20,802 bases of DNA from CAYRZL01 sp964428795 (GTDB lineage: Bacteria; Bacillota; Clostridia; Lachnospirales; Lachnospiraceae): contig CAYRZL010000048.1 in assembly GCA_964428795.1 (NCBI GenBank), forward strand, positions 1-20,802, given 5' to 3'. The position numbers and the translations under genes are program-made. How positions within the stretch are numbered: position 1 is the first letter of the stretch; each line of letters opens with the position of its first letter. Under the pieces are notes generated by a model. The model made no database searches. It was not told where the DNA came from and saw nothing but the letters and a program-made list of their open reading frames with translations. Positions 7,953 through 16,649 of this stretch are shown in pieces.

Positions 7953-9635
7953 TTACATATTTCTGAATCTCATATATCTCTGCTCTGCCAGCTCCTCCGG
8001 TGACAGCTTAAAACTTTCATATAAGAATTTCCTTATTTCCTTTCTCATTCGTCTGGAAATCTCTTTCAGATTCGTCTGATCTGCCGCCTGTGGCTCTGCA
8101 ATTACCTTGTCGATAATCTTCATATCAAGCAGATCTGCGGCTGTAACCTTCATCACCTCTGCGGCTTCTGCCGCGCGCTTACTGTCCTTCCAAAGAATCG
8201 ATGCAAAGCCTTCCGGTGACAAAATCGTGTAGATCGCATTTTCCAGCATCCAGACCTGATTCCCCACAGCCAATGCCAGTGCACCGCCGCTTCCGCCTTC
8301 GCCAATGACAATGCTTAATACCGGAACCTTGAGCGCAGACATCTCCATCAGGTTTCTCGCTATTGCCTCACCCTGTCCGTGTTCCTCCGCTTCCAGACCG
8401 CAAAATGCGCCCGGAGTGTCAATAAAGTTTATAATTGGTCTGCCAAACTTCTCGGCCTGCTTCATCAGACGCAGCGCCTTACGGTACCCTTCCGGGGAAG
8501 GCATACCGTAGTTACGCCTGAGATTTTCCTTCATAGTACGTCCCTTTTGCTGACCAATGACGGTCACCGGACATCCATCCAGATATGCTATACCTCCAAC
8601 GGTGGCTCCATCATCATCCACATGTCTGTCACCATGGAGTTCCACAAAATCCGAAAAAATCTCCTGAATAAAATCCATGGCAGTGGGACGTTTTGTATCT
8701 CTCGCTGTCATCACACGATCCCATGCACTAAATTCTCCATTCCTGGGATGAATTTTGGGAATCTGATATTTAATCTTATTCAGAATAAACGCTTCCTCCG
8801 GATTCACCTTATGGTGAAGCTGAATCAGTTTTGACAATGTATTTTTCAATTCATGGCGTTCCACTATTCCATCGATCAGTCCGTGCTCCAGCAAAAATTC
8901 CGAACGCTGGAATCCTGCCGGAAGTTTCTGTCCAATCGTCTGCTCAATGACACGGGGACCTGCAAAACCCACCAACGCTCCCGGTTCCGCCAGAATAATG
9001 TCTCCCAGCATAGCGAAGCTGGCTGTCACGCCCCCTGTTGTCGGATCGGTCAGCACGGAAATGTACAATAATCCGGCGTCAGAATGTTTCTTTATAGCCG
9101 CCGATGTCTTTGCCATCTGCATCAGGGATACCATACCCTCCTGCATACGAGCACCGCCGGAGCAGGTAAAAATAACGACCGGAAGTCGGAGCTTTGTAGC
9201 TTTTTCAATGGATCTGGTGATTTTCTCACCTACCACATATCCCATGCTTCCCATCAGAAATCTGCCGTCACAGACACATACAACCGTTTCTTCTCCGTTG
9301 ATCGTGCCCTGTCCGCAGGTCACAGCCTCATCGATTTTCCAACGTTCTTTCAAACCTGCCACTTTTTCCGGATACCCCGGATAATCCAGCGGGTTGGAAT
9401 TTTGAATATCACGATACCATTCTTTGTAAGAGCCTGCATCCATAATGAGACGCAATCTCTTTTTTGTGGAAAGACGAAAGTATTTCCCGCATTTATAACA
9501 GACATAGTTATTATTTACTACATCTTCCTTATAGAGCATCTCGCCGCACTCATCACACTTGATCCACAGCCCTTCCGGGATATCCGTCTCTTTTTTCGGT
9601 AAAGATACATAATTTGTTTTTTTAAACTTTAACAT
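7953..9635 (-). CDS. accDA: Acetyl-CoA carboxylase carboxyltransferase, AccD-AccA fusion
   Basis: This carries both carboxyltransferase subunits, which move the carboxyl group from carboxybiotin on AccB to acetyl-CoA to make malonyl-CoA. The single 560-aa frame has the AccD (beta) half first, with the zinc ribbon Cys27, Cys30, Cys46, Cys49 and the crotonase-fold segments CSGGARMQEG and TDPTTGGVTAS. After a short linker near residues 275-300 comes the AccA (alpha) half, with FVELHGDR, FIDTPGAFCG and IGEGGSGGALA. The alpha half seems to lack most of the N-terminal helical extension of stand-alone AccA. The ATG at 9635 lies 10 nt after the accC stop with AAGGTG as ribosome binding site. It is the last gene of the operon, followed by a strong terminator. 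Confidence 0.96.
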   Translation of the reverse strand: MLKFKKTNYVSLPKKETDIPEGLWIKCDECGEMLYKEDVVNNNYVCYKCGKYFRLSTKKRLRLIMDAGSYKEWYRDIQNSNPLDYPGYPEKVAGLKERWKIDEAVTCGQGTINGEETVVCVCDGRFLMGSMGYVVGEKITRSIEKATKLRLPVVIFTCSGGARMQEGMVSLMQMAKTSAAIKKHSDAGLLYISVLTDPTTGGVTASFAMLGDIILAEPGALVGFAGPRVIEQTIGQKLPAGFQRSEFLLEHGLIDGIVERHELKNTLSKLIQLHHKVNPEEAFILNKIKYQIPKIHPRNGEFSAWDRVMTARDTKRPTAMDFIQEIFSDFVELHGDRHVDDDGATVGGIAYLDGCPVTVIGQQKGRTMKENLRRNYGMPSPEGYRKALRLMKQAEKFGRPIINFIDTPGAFCGLEAEEHGQGEAIARNLMEMSALKVPVLSIVIGEGGSGGALALAVGNQVWMLENAIYTILSPEGFASILWKDSKRAAEAAEVMKVTAADLLDMKIIDKVIAEPQAADQTNLKEISRRMRKEIRKFLYESFKLSPEELAEQRYMRFRNM

Positions 9636-9645
9636 TCAAATCACC

Positions 9646-10986
9646 TTATTCAAAATATTCCTCAAGAAAATGTGTGTTAATATCACCGGATGCAAATACC
9701 GGATGGGTGATGATATCATACTGATAATCCAGGTTTGTCTCAATCCCCTCTACATTTACTTCTCCGAGGGCACTGCGCATCTTATCAATGGCATCTGTCC
9801 TGTCTTTTCCATATACAATGATCTTGGCGATCATGGAATCATAGTTTGGCGGTATGGTATAACCGCTGTAAATGGCAGAATCGATCCTCACGCCATTGCC
9901 TCCCGGCAGATGCAGATACTCGATCCTGCCCGGACAGGGCATAAAATTTTTTTCCGGATTTTCCGCATTGAGTCTGCACTCGATGGCATGACCATGGATA
10001 TGGATATCCTTCTGTTTAAACCGAAGCGGATCTCCCGCAGCTATAAAAATCTGCTCCTTGATCAGATCAAGCCCTGTTACAAGCTCGGTTACCGGATGCT
10101 CCACCTGGATACGCGTATTCATCTCCATAAAATAGAAATTTTTATCTTTATCCAGCAGAAACTCTACTGTACCTGCGTTTTCATAATTAGCAGCTTTTGC
10201 GGCATTTACCGCCGCCTTTCCCATCTTCTTGCGCAGATCATCATCCAACGCCACAGAGGGGGATTCCTCTACCATTTTCTGATGGCGTCTCTGAATGGAG
10301 CAGTCACGTTCTCCAAGGGAAATCACATTGCCGTATTTATCTGCAAGCACCTGAAACTCAATATGTCTCGGACTCTCAATATATTTTTCAATATACATGG
10401 TATTATCCGCAAAACCATTCACAGATTCCTGCTGCGCCACCCGGAAGCTGCTCATAAAGTCGCCGGAGGAACGCGAAATACGCATTCCCTTTCCTCCTCC
10501 TCCGCTGGCTGCTTTTATCATCACCGGATAACCGATCTGCTCTGCCAACTCCAGCCCCCGCTCTGCGGTATACACAGCTTCCTTCGTTCCCGGAACTACC
10601 GGAACCTTTGCCTTCATCATCGTATTTCTGGCTTCCTGCTTGTTGCCCATTTTGTGGATCACCTCTGAGGGCGGTCCGATGAAAACCACTTTACATTTTT
10701 CACACATCTCCACAAACTTAGCGTTTTCGGACAAAAATCCGAAGCCCGGATGGATCGCATCTGCCTTGCAGGCAATCGCAGCGCTCAAAATGCGCTCCAT
10801 ATTCAAATAGCTTTCTGCGGGAGCTGCCTTACCGATGCAGATAGCCTCATCCGCCAACTGGGTATGTAACGCTTCTTTGTCTGCCTCAGAATACACTGCC
10901 ACAGAACGGATACCCAGCTCTCTGCACGCACGGATGATCCGCACTGCAATCTCCCCGCGATTTGCGATCAATATCTTTTGAAACAT
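9646..10986 (-). CDS. accC: Acetyl-CoA carboxylase, biotin carboxylase subunit
   Basis: It carboxylates the biotin on AccB with bicarbonate and ATP. The 446-aa protein is the normal length. It opens with the conserved FQKILIANRGEIAVRIIRAC, has the ATP-grasp glycine-rich loop SGGGGKGMR at about 161-169, and the metal and biotin-site segment EMNTRIQVEHPVTE. The ATG at 10986 has GAGGAG 7 nt upstream; the frame is open to 11007. It sits 48 nt after fabZ and 10 nt before accDA, completing the ACC set with accB and accDA in the same operon. Confidence 0.97.
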   Translation of the reverse strand: MFQKILIANRGEIAVRIIRACRELGIRSVAVYSEADKEALHTQLADEAICIGKAAPAESYLNMERILSAAIACKADAIHPGFGFLSENAKFVEMCEKCKVVFIGPPSEVIHKMGNKQEARNTMMKAKVPVVPGTKEAVYTAERGLELAEQIGYPVMIKAASGGGGKGMRISRSSGDFMSSFRVAQQESVNGFADNTMYIEKYIESPRHIEFQVLADKYGNVISLGERDCSIQRRHQKMVEESPSVALDDDLRKKMGKAAVNAAKAANYENAGTVEFLLDKDKNFYFMEMNTRIQVEHPVTELVTGLDLIKEQIFIAAGDPLRFKQKDIHIHGHAIECRLNAENPEKNFMPCPGRIEYLHLPGGNGVRIDSAIYSGYTIPPNYDSMIAKIIVYGKDRTDAIDKMRSALGEVNVEGIETNLDYQYDIITHPVFASGDINTHFLEEYFE

Positions 10987-11034
10987 TTGTATTCTCCTCT
11001 GCTTCAAAACAATTTCACTTTATATATTATCTCT

Positions 11035-11463
11035 TTAACCGATTGCAAACGTCAGCTCTGCAATCACTGCCGGCTTTCCGTCTACATATGCTTTTGCACT
11101 GCCGATACCGATGGGTCCCTTCTGCCTGATAATTTCAAGCTCCAAGGTCAGCACGTCTCCCGGTACTACTTTCTTTTTAAACTTTGCGGAATTGATAGCG
11201 CCGAAATATGCGGTCTTCCCCTTAAAATCCGGCTGGCTTAAAATCGCCACTGCTCCAACCTGTGCCAGCGCTTCTATGATCAATACACCCGGCATCACCG
11301 GCTCTCCCGGAAAATGTCCTGCAAAATAGGGTTCATTGTAGCTGACACATTTTTTTCCTACCGCACGTTTGCCCGGCTCCAGCTCCTCAATCGTATCAAT
11401 GAGCAGAAATGGCTGTCTGTGCGGAATAATTTCCATAATTTCCTTTGTTGTTAAAACTGACAT
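11035..11463 (-). CDS. fabZ: 3-hydroxyacyl-ACP dehydratase FabZ
   Basis: It dehydrates 3-hydroxyacyl-ACP to trans-2-enoyl-ACP in each elongation round. The 142-aa hot-dog-fold protein has the catalytic pair His50 (GHFPG) and Glu64 (VLIIEALAQ). The ATG at 11463 has GGAGGGG with a 6-nt spacer; a TTG two codons upstream is unlikely. No separate fabA-type isomerase or fabM is visible in the window, so how unsaturated fatty acids are made cannot be read here. Confidence 0.97.
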   Translation of the reverse strand: MSVLTTKEIMEIIPHRQPFLLIDTIEELEPGKRAVGKKCVSYNEPYFAGHFPGEPVMPGVLIIEALAQVGAVAILSQPDFKGKTAYFGAINSAKFKKKVVPGDVLTLELEIIRQKGPIGIGSAKAYVDGKPAVIAELTFAIG

Positions 11464-11479
11464 GTACAACCCCTCCGAT

Positions 11480-11935
11480 TTATGCGATCACAAACATTGG
11501 CTGACCATACTCTACCAGCTGCTCATTCTGAACCAGTATTTCTTTTACCACGCCGTCGTACTCGCTCTCAATTTCATTCATCAACTTCATAGCTTCCACG
11601 ATACCCAGTATCTGCCCTTTGGATACCGTATCGCCCACCTTCACAAATGGCTCCTGATCCGGAGAAGCGGCGCTGTAGAATGTTCCAACCAACGGGGAAG
11701 CTACTACCTGCCCATCCCCGGAACTATCTGTTTTTTCTGACGCAGCCACACTCTGGGGCTGTGCAGTGATAACTGTCTGAGCTGCCTGCATTTCCGGCAT
11801 CTGAGCAACAACCATGGTATCTTTCTTTTTTTTCAATTTCAGACTGGTACCCCGTTCACTATCCGTATATTCAAAATCTGTCAATTCAGAATCCGATACT
11901 GTCTGAATCAATGTCAAAATCTGTTCGATTTCCAT
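11480..11935 (-). CDS. accB: Biotin carboxyl carrier protein of acetyl-CoA carboxylase
   Basis: It carries the biotin that shuttles CO2 between AccC and AccDA. The 151-aa protein has an N-terminal acidic helix and a KLKKKK stretch, a linker of about 40 residues rich in Ala, Gln, Ser and Val, and a C-terminal biotinyl domain with the signature EAMKLMNE; the biotinylated lysine is near residue 117. The ATG at 11935 has AGGAG 9 nt upstream, whereas the upstream in-frame ATG at 11944 directly abuts that ribosome binding site. It lies 16 nt before fabZ and 49 nt after fabF. Confidence 0.95.
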   Translation of the reverse strand: MEIEQILTLIQTVSDSELTDFEYTDSERGTSLKLKKKKDTMVVAQMPEMQAAQTVITAQPQSVAASEKTDSSGDGQVVASPLVGTFYSAASPDQEPFVKVGDTVSKGQILGIVEAMKLMNEIESEYDGVVKEILVQNEQLVEYGQPMFVIA

Positions 11936-11984
11936 TCTGCACATCTCCTGTTTTTGTAATTATTCAAAGCATCGCCGGCTCTGA

Positions 11985-13220
11985 TCAGTCGTTATACTTT
12001 TTAATGAGCAAGGTTGCATTATGACCGCCAAAGCCCAGGGAATTGCTCATAGCATAATCAAACTCATATTCCACGCCATGTCCCTGTACATAATCAAGAT
12101 CCAGTTCCTCGTCCGGATTTGTAAGTCCAACGGTCTGATGAATATAATTATGGTTCATCTGCAATACGCATGCAATAAACTCCACTGCACCTGCAGCTCC
12201 AAGTAAATGTCCGATCATAGATTTTGTAGAATTGATCTTCAGCTTATATGCATGATCGCCAAATGCTTCCTTGATTGCACGGGTTTCAAACAGATCATTG
12301 TGATGGGTTGCTGTACCATGTGCATTGATATATTCTATCTGCTCAGGAGAAACACCTGCATCTCTCATGGCGAATGTCATAGCGTTTGCCGCACCCATAC
12401 CGTCCTCCGCCGGGGATGTAATATGAAATGCGTCACTGGTAGCGCCATATCCAACTACCTCAGCAAGAATCTTTGCGCCGCGCTTCTTAGCGTGCTCAAG
12501 CTCCTCCAATACAACCACACCTGCGCCCTCTCCCATGACAAATCCGCTTCTGTCTTTGTCAAACGGGATGGAGCATCTTGTGATATCATCGTTTGTCGAC
12601 AAGGCTGTCAACTGGGTAAATCCGCTGATACTGATGGGCGTGATGGCATTTTCTGTACCGCCTGCCAGCATTACATCCGCATCACCATACTGAATGGTTC
12701 GGAATGCCTCACCGATGGAATGTGTACCGGTGGCACAGGCAGTTACCACGTTGATGCTCTTTCCTTTTAATCCCAACTGAATGGATACATTTCCGGCAGC
12801 CATATTGGTGATCATAAGCGGAACAAGCAGCGGGTTTACACGGTTCGGTCCCTTTTCTAACAATTTCACATGCTCACGCTCAATGGACTGTAAGCTTCCC
12901 ACACCGGAACCGATTGCCACACCTACACGGTACGGATCTTCTTTCTCCATATCAAGTCCTGCCTGATCGAAAGCTTCCTTTGCTGCCACGACCGCATACT
13001 GGCTGAATGCCTCCATGCGTCTCGCAGCCTTCACATCCATACGCTCTTTTGCCACAAAGCCTTTGAGCTGTGCTGCAATTTTCACTTTATAGTCCGAAGT
13101 GTCAAAATAAGTAATCTGATCAAATCCCAGCTTTCCCTCTTTGATACCGCTCCAGAACTCTTCTACATTCAATCCGATGGGGGTGACTGCACCCATTCCG
13201 GTCACTACTACTCTTCTCAT
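11985..13220 (-). CDS. fabF: 3-oxoacyl-ACP synthase II
   Basis: It condenses acyl-ACP with malonyl-ACP during chain elongation. The 411-aa thiolase-fold protein shows the full Cys-His-His triad: Cys162 (VVTACATGTHS), His301 (NAHGTATHHND) and His338 (SMIGHLLGAAG). The ATG at 13220 (MRRVVVTGMGAVTPIG) is preceded by AGGGAGG about 9 nt upstream; the frame is open to 13262 but that stretch overlaps fabG. It starts 14 nt after the fabG stop. No fabH is present in the operon, so chain initiation must rely on a gene elsewhere. Confidence 0.97.
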   Translation of the reverse strand: MRRVVVTGMGAVTPIGLNVEEFWSGIKEGKLGFDQITYFDTSDYKVKIAAQLKGFVAKERMDVKAARRMEAFSQYAVVAAKEAFDQAGLDMEKEDPYRVGVAIGSGVGSLQSIEREHVKLLEKGPNRVNPLLVPLMITNMAAGNVSIQLGLKGKSINVVTACATGTHSIGEAFRTIQYGDADVMLAGGTENAITPISISGFTQLTALSTNDDITRCSIPFDKDRSGFVMGEGAGVVVLEELEHAKKRGAKILAEVVGYGATSDAFHITSPAEDGMGAANAMTFAMRDAGVSPEQIEYINAHGTATHHNDLFETRAIKEAFGDHAYKLKINSTKSMIGHLLGAAGAVEFIACVLQMNHNYIHQTVGLTNPDEELDLDYVQGHGVEYEFDYAMSNSLGFGGHNATLLIKKYND

Positions 13221-13234
13221 CTTTATTGTCCTCC

Positions 13235-13975
13235 CTACATCGCCATTCCGCCATCTACACAAATGACCTGACCTGTAATATATGCCGCTTCATCAGATGC
13301 GAGAAATGCAACCATATTTGCAATATCCTCTGTGGTACCGAATCTTCCAAGGGGAATCTGTGCCAGACCGGCCTGCCTTGCAGCATCGGAGATTTTATCT
13401 GTCATCTCTGTAGTAACAAATCCGGGAGCTACCGCATTCACACGGATATTGCGGCTGGCAAGCTCTCTCGCCATAGACTTTGTCATACCGATCACACCTG
13501 CCTTGGACGCTGCATAGTTCATCTGACCTGCATTGCCCAAAATACCGGATACGGAAGAAATGTTAATAATGCTTCCGCCTTTTTGTCTTAACATCTGGCG
13601 GGCAATGTGACGCATGGTGTTAAAGCTTCCCTTCAGGTTTGTAGCGATCACAGCGTCGAAATCTTCTTCCTTCATTTTCATCAGAAGGTCATCTCTGGTG
13701 ATTCCCGCATTGTTTACCATAATATCAATATGTCCCAGTTCTTTTGCCAGAACCTTCATCATTTCAGCTACCGCATCAAAATCTGCCACACTGCATTTAT
13801 AGGTCATACCGTCACCTCCGGCAGCCCTGATTTCTTCCAAAACAGTATTTGCCGCTGCCTCGGAACCATTGTAATTTACAATAACATACGCACCTTTTTT
13901 CGCCAGTGTCAGAGCAATCTGTCTGCCAATTCCACGTCCTGCCCCTGTGACAAGTGCTATTTTTCCTTCTAACAT
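13235..13975 (-). CDS. fabG: 3-oxoacyl-ACP reductase
   Basis: It reduces 3-oxoacyl-ACP with NADPH. The 246-aa short-chain dehydrogenase has the cofactor loop TGAGRGIG at residues 10-17, NNAG at 88-91, and the catalytic tetrad Asn113, Ser141, Tyr154 and Lys158 (YAASK). The C-terminus has the FabG-typical YITGQVICVDGGM. Its ATG overlaps the end of fabD by 7 nt, with GGAGG 7 nt upstream inside fabD, so the two are translationally coupled. Confidence 0.97.
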   Translation of the reverse strand: MLEGKIALVTGAGRGIGRQIALTLAKKGAYVIVNYNGSEAAANTVLEEIRAAGGDGMTYKCSVADFDAVAEMMKVLAKELGHIDIMVNNAGITRDDLLMKMKEEDFDAVIATNLKGSFNTMRHIARQMLRQKGGSIINISSVSGILGNAGQMNYAASKAGVIGMTKSMARELASRNIRVNAVAPGFVTTEMTDKISDAARQAGLAQIPLGRFGTTEDIANMVAFLASDEAAYITGQVICVDGGMAM

Positions 13976-14892
13976 CCCAAATCCTCCAACAATTTATCCA
14001 GATCCCCGCAGGTATCCACACGATATCCGGTTACTTCTTTATCTATTTTTTTCAAAAAACCGGTTAAGGTTTTCTTTGGTCCAATTTCAATAAATATGTC
14101 CACGCCATCTGCAATCATACGCTCCACACTCTGCTGCCAGCGCACGGAGGATGAAATCTGAAGCTTCAACAGTTCTTTGATCTCCTTCTCATCAGTCACA
14201 TAATCCGCGGTCACATTTGTAATATATGGTATATCTATCGTCGAAAGCTGCACCGGTTCCAGTTCTGCCGCAAGCTTCTCTCCTGCCGGGATCAGCATAG
14301 CAGAATGGAACGGTCCGCTTACCTTCAATGGCGTACATCTTCTTGCCCCGGCTTCCTTCATCTTCTCAGCCGCAGCATCTACAGCACCCTGTTCTCCTGT
14401 GATAACCGTCTGTCCTGGACAGTTATAGTTCGCTACGGATACGATACCGTCTGTCTCCTCACAGATCTTCTCGATCGTATCATTATCCAGGTTCATAATT
14501 GCAGTCATGGCTCCGCCTTCCGGAACTGCCTCCTGCATATAAGCGCCCCGTTTGACCACCAGTCTGAGCGCATCTTCCTCACTCATTGCCCCGGAAGCCA
14601 CTACAGCAGCATATTCACCCAGACTTAAGCCAGCGGTCACATCCGGCTTTAATCCTTTTTCTTTCAACACACGCAAAATGGCTAACTCAACTGTAAGCAT
14701 AGCCACCTGTGTATATTTTGTGATATTCAGATTTTCATTTTCCTCAAAGATCAATGCTTTCATATCCATACCGCTGACACGTTCTGCAAGTTCAAACACC
14801 TCTCTTGCAGCAGGATATGTATCGTAAAAATCTTTTCCCATACCGGTGTACTGTGCACCCTGACCAGGGAAAACAAATGCTGTTTTACTCAT
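13969..14892 (-). CDS. fabD: Malonyl-CoA:ACP transacylase
   Basis: It loads malonyl from CoA onto ACP. The 307-aa protein begins with FVFPGQGAQYTGMG, has the nucleophile Ser90 in GLSLGEY, and the catalytic His196 in SGPFHSAM. The residue before the serine is leucine where the E. coli enzyme has histidine (GHSLGE); I believe this variant also occurs in other clostridia, but I could not check. The ATG has GAGG 6 nt upstream. It starts 14 nt after fabK and overlaps fabG at its end. Confidence 0.96.
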   Translation of the reverse strand: MSKTAFVFPGQGAQYTGMGKDFYDTYPAAREVFELAERVSGMDMKALIFEENENLNITKYTQVAMLTVELAILRVLKEKGLKPDVTAGLSLGEYAAVVASGAMSEEDALRLVVKRGAYMQEAVPEGGAMTAIMNLDNDTIEKICEETDGIVSVANYNCPGQTVITGEQGAVDAAAEKMKEAGARRCTPLKVSGPFHSAMLIPAGEKLAAELEPVQLSTIDIPYITNVTADYVTDEKEIKELLKLQISSSVRWQQSVERMIADGVDIFIEIGPKKTLTGFLKKIDKEVTGYRVDTCGDLDKLLEDLGC

Positions 14893-14906
14893 GTTTTGCC
14901 TCTTTC

Positions 14907-15830
14907 TTATCTGTTCAGAAGTTTTTGCGCTTCTTCCATGATTTCGTTTACAATCTCTGCGCAGGTCTGCTCTTTCTTTACCATACCTGCGATTTGGCCC
15001 GCCATAACAGTACCATGCTTTACATCTCCGTCGATGACTGCATTGCGCAGGGAACCAAGTGTCAGCTTCTCCAATTCTTCAAAAGGCGCTCCCTCTGCCT
15101 CCATGCGAAGATATTCTTTTGACATCTGATTTCTCAGACAACGGATCGGATGTCCATGACTTCTTCCCGTGACAGTCGAATCAATATCTTTTGCTTTGAT
15201 GATACGCTGTTTATAATTATCATGACAGATACACTCTTTTGCCACACAGAATCTGGTTCCCATCTGAACCGCCTCTGCTCCAAGCATCATAGCTGCGGCA
15301 ATTCCTCTGCCATCTGCAATTCCTCCGGCCGCAATCACCGGAATATGCACCGCATCCACTACCTGCGGCACCAGGGTCATAGTCGTAGCCGCACCGATGT
15401 GTCCGCCGGATTCCGTACCCTCTGCCACTACCGCGTCCGCGCCGCCTTTTTCCATCATGCGGGCGAGGGCAACGCTTGCAACAACAGGAATTACTTTTAT
15501 ACCTGCCTCTTTCCACATTTTCATATACTTTGCAGGGTTTCCGGCGCCGGTGGTAACGACCTTCACGCCTTCCTCCACAACAACCCTTGCAACCTCATCT
15601 GCATAGGGACTCATCAGCATAACATTTACACCAAACGGTTTATCTGTCAGCTCTTTTGCCCCACGAATCTCAGCACGGATCACATCCTCCGGAGCGCTTG
15701 CAGCTCCAATGATACCTAATCCTCCCGCATTTGACACAGCGGCAGCCAGTTTATGCTCGGCTACCCATGCCATACCGCCCTGAATGACGGGATATTCAAT
15801 TCCTAATAATTCTGTAATCCTGGTTTTCAT
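14907..15830 (-). CDS. fabK: Enoyl-ACP reductase II (FMN-dependent)
   Basis: It carries out the last reduction of each elongation round. The 307-aa protein is of the FMN TIM-barrel type related to nitronate monooxygenases: it starts with ITELLGIEYPVIQGGMAWV, has SNAGGLGIIG, an ESGGHIGAATT segment, VIAAGGIADGRGI, and GAEAVQMGTRF. Placement between acpP and fabD identifies it as FabK and not a nitronate monooxygenase. FabK enzymes resist triclosan, unlike FabI. Its ATG shares one base with the acpP stop (TAATG), with GAGG upstream in acpP, so translation is coupled. Confidence 0.95.
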   Translation of the reverse strand: MKTRITELLGIEYPVIQGGMAWVAEHKLAAAVSNAGGLGIIGAASAPEDVIRAEIRGAKELTDKPFGVNVMLMSPYADEVARVVVEEGVKVVTTGAGNPAKYMKMWKEAGIKVIPVVASVALARMMEKGGADAVVAEGTESGGHIGAATTMTLVPQVVDAVHIPVIAAGGIADGRGIAAAMMLGAEAVQMGTRFCVAKECICHDNYKQRIIKAKDIDSTVTGRSHGHPIRCLRNQMSKEYLRMEAEGAPFEELEKLTLGSLRNAVIDGDVKHGTVMAGQIAGMVKKEQTCAEIVNEIMEEAQKLLNR

Positions 15831-16063
15831 TATGCCTCTACGCCAAGTCCTTTCAGATGTTCAATCACATCACCTACTGTACTCATATTTTCAAGCTCCT
15901 CAGAAGGAATCTCTACGTTGTACTCCTCCTCCAGAGCCATTACCAGTTCAAACAGATCCAATGAATCTGCATCAAGGTCATCCTTGAACGTAGTCTCCAT
16001 TGTGATGCCATCCGCATCTACACCCATCTGGTCTGCAATCATTTCCTTCATTTTCTCTAACAT
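15830..16063 (-). CDS. acpP: Acyl carrier protein
   Basis: This is the 77-aa acidic helical carrier of growing acyl chains. The phosphopantetheine attachment site is Ser34 in DLDADSLDLFE. It is the first gene of the fatty-acid operon, 53 nt after the -10 box, with AAAGGAG about 10 nt before the ATG. The one-base overlap with fabK means the abundant carrier and the reductase share a transcript. In streptococci fabT and fabH come before acpP in this operon; here the promoter lies directly in front of acpP. Confidence 0.97.
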   Translation of the reverse strand: MLEKMKEMIADQMGVDADGITMETTFKDDLDADSLDLFELVMALEEEYNVEIPSEELENMSTVGDVIEHLKGLGVEA

Positions 16064-16102
16064 AATTTAAATCTCCTTTAAAATAAATTTTTATTTTCAA
16101 AT

Positions 16103-16119
16103 AGTTTGACAATCAAAGT
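16103..16119. promoter_or_regulatory. FabT-like operator of the fatty-acid operon
   Basis: The 17-bp imperfect palindrome reads ACTTTGATTGTCAAACT on the minus strand, with perfect TTTGA/TCAAA half-sites. It resembles the streptococcal FabT box as I remember it (ANTTTGATTATCAAATT). It overlaps the -10 box by 3 bp and spans the expected transcription start, a classic repressor position. No MarR-type regulator gene is in the window. Confidence 0.65.
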
Positions 16120-16144
16120 ATATCAAACAATTCCTATTTGTCAA
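16117..16144 (-). promoter_or_regulatory. Sigma-A promoter of the fatty-acid operon
   Basis: On the minus strand, a consensus -35 TTGACA (16139-16144) and -10 TATACT (16117-16122) are separated by 16 nt, with TGA ahead of the -10 forming an extended -10. It is the strongest promoter-like sequence I found in the window, which fits a long essential operon. Confidence 0.85.
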
Positions 16145-16258
16145 GACATTTGCTTATGTTTTTCGTTGACAGAATGTTCTAAACTTGATACGCTGTAACT
16201 GTTTCTATCCATCACGATTTTCTACATAGCTTTTACATTGAGAAAGGGGACACCAAAA

Positions 16259-16579
16259 ATGGCTGACAAAAAAAACACTTCTATAGATGAGGATATCTTT
16301 GATCCTGACGAGATGTTTGTAACGCTGGAACTGGATGACGGTACGGAAGAATGCCGCATTTACACGATTTTTGAAATCCACGAACAGAATTATATCGCGC
16401 TGATTCCGCAGGATGCATCCGGTCAGGACAATGCAGAAGGGATCATCTATTTCTACCGCTATTTTGAGGACGAGGAGGGCAATCCTTCTCTGGAAAATAT
16501 CATAGATGATGAGGAATATGAAATCGTATGTGATAAATTTGATGAATTACTGGATGATGAGGAATTTGAGCAGATGTAA
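16259..16579 (+). CDS. DUF1292 family acidic protein
   Basis: This 106-aa protein is very rich in aspartate and glutamate. It matches the DUF1292 (YrzB-like) family: a core of FVTLELDDGTEECRIYTIFEI, then YIALIPQD, a YFYRYFEDEEG segment and the closing EYEIVCDKFDELLDDEEF. The function of the family is unknown to me. The ATG at 16259 has AAAGGGG about 9 nt upstream; an in-frame TTG at 16238 is not needed. It is divergent from acpP and monocistronic. A possible -35 TTGACA at 16166-16171 is seen but no convincing -10 follows. Confidence 0.85.
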   Translation: MADKKNTSIDEDIFDPDEMFVTLELDDGTEECRIYTIFEIHEQNYIALIPQDASGQDNAEGIIYFYRYFEDEEGNPSLENIIDDEEYEIVCDKFDELLDDEEFEQM

Positions 16580-16583
16580 CTGC

Positions 16584-16630
16584 AAAAACAGGGGAGACAC
16601 TCACTGATATGTCCCCCCTTGTTTTATTTA
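16584..16630. terminator. Bidirectional terminator between DUF1292 and the anti-sigma gene
   Basis: AACAGGGG and GACA pair with TGTC, CCCC and TTGTT around a loop, with one internal mismatch and one bulge. A TTTT-rich tail follows on the plus strand and a run of five A precedes it, giving a U tract for the minus-strand transcript too. It lies between two convergent genes only 70 nt apart. Confidence 0.7.
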
Positions 16631-16649
16631 TCACTACTTCTTTTCACCT

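Noticed and set aside
9670..10668. A 332-codon open frame on the plus strand opposite accC.
   Set aside because: It is rich in His, Cys and Ile without any family motif and lies entirely opposite a clear accC; it is an antisense shadow.
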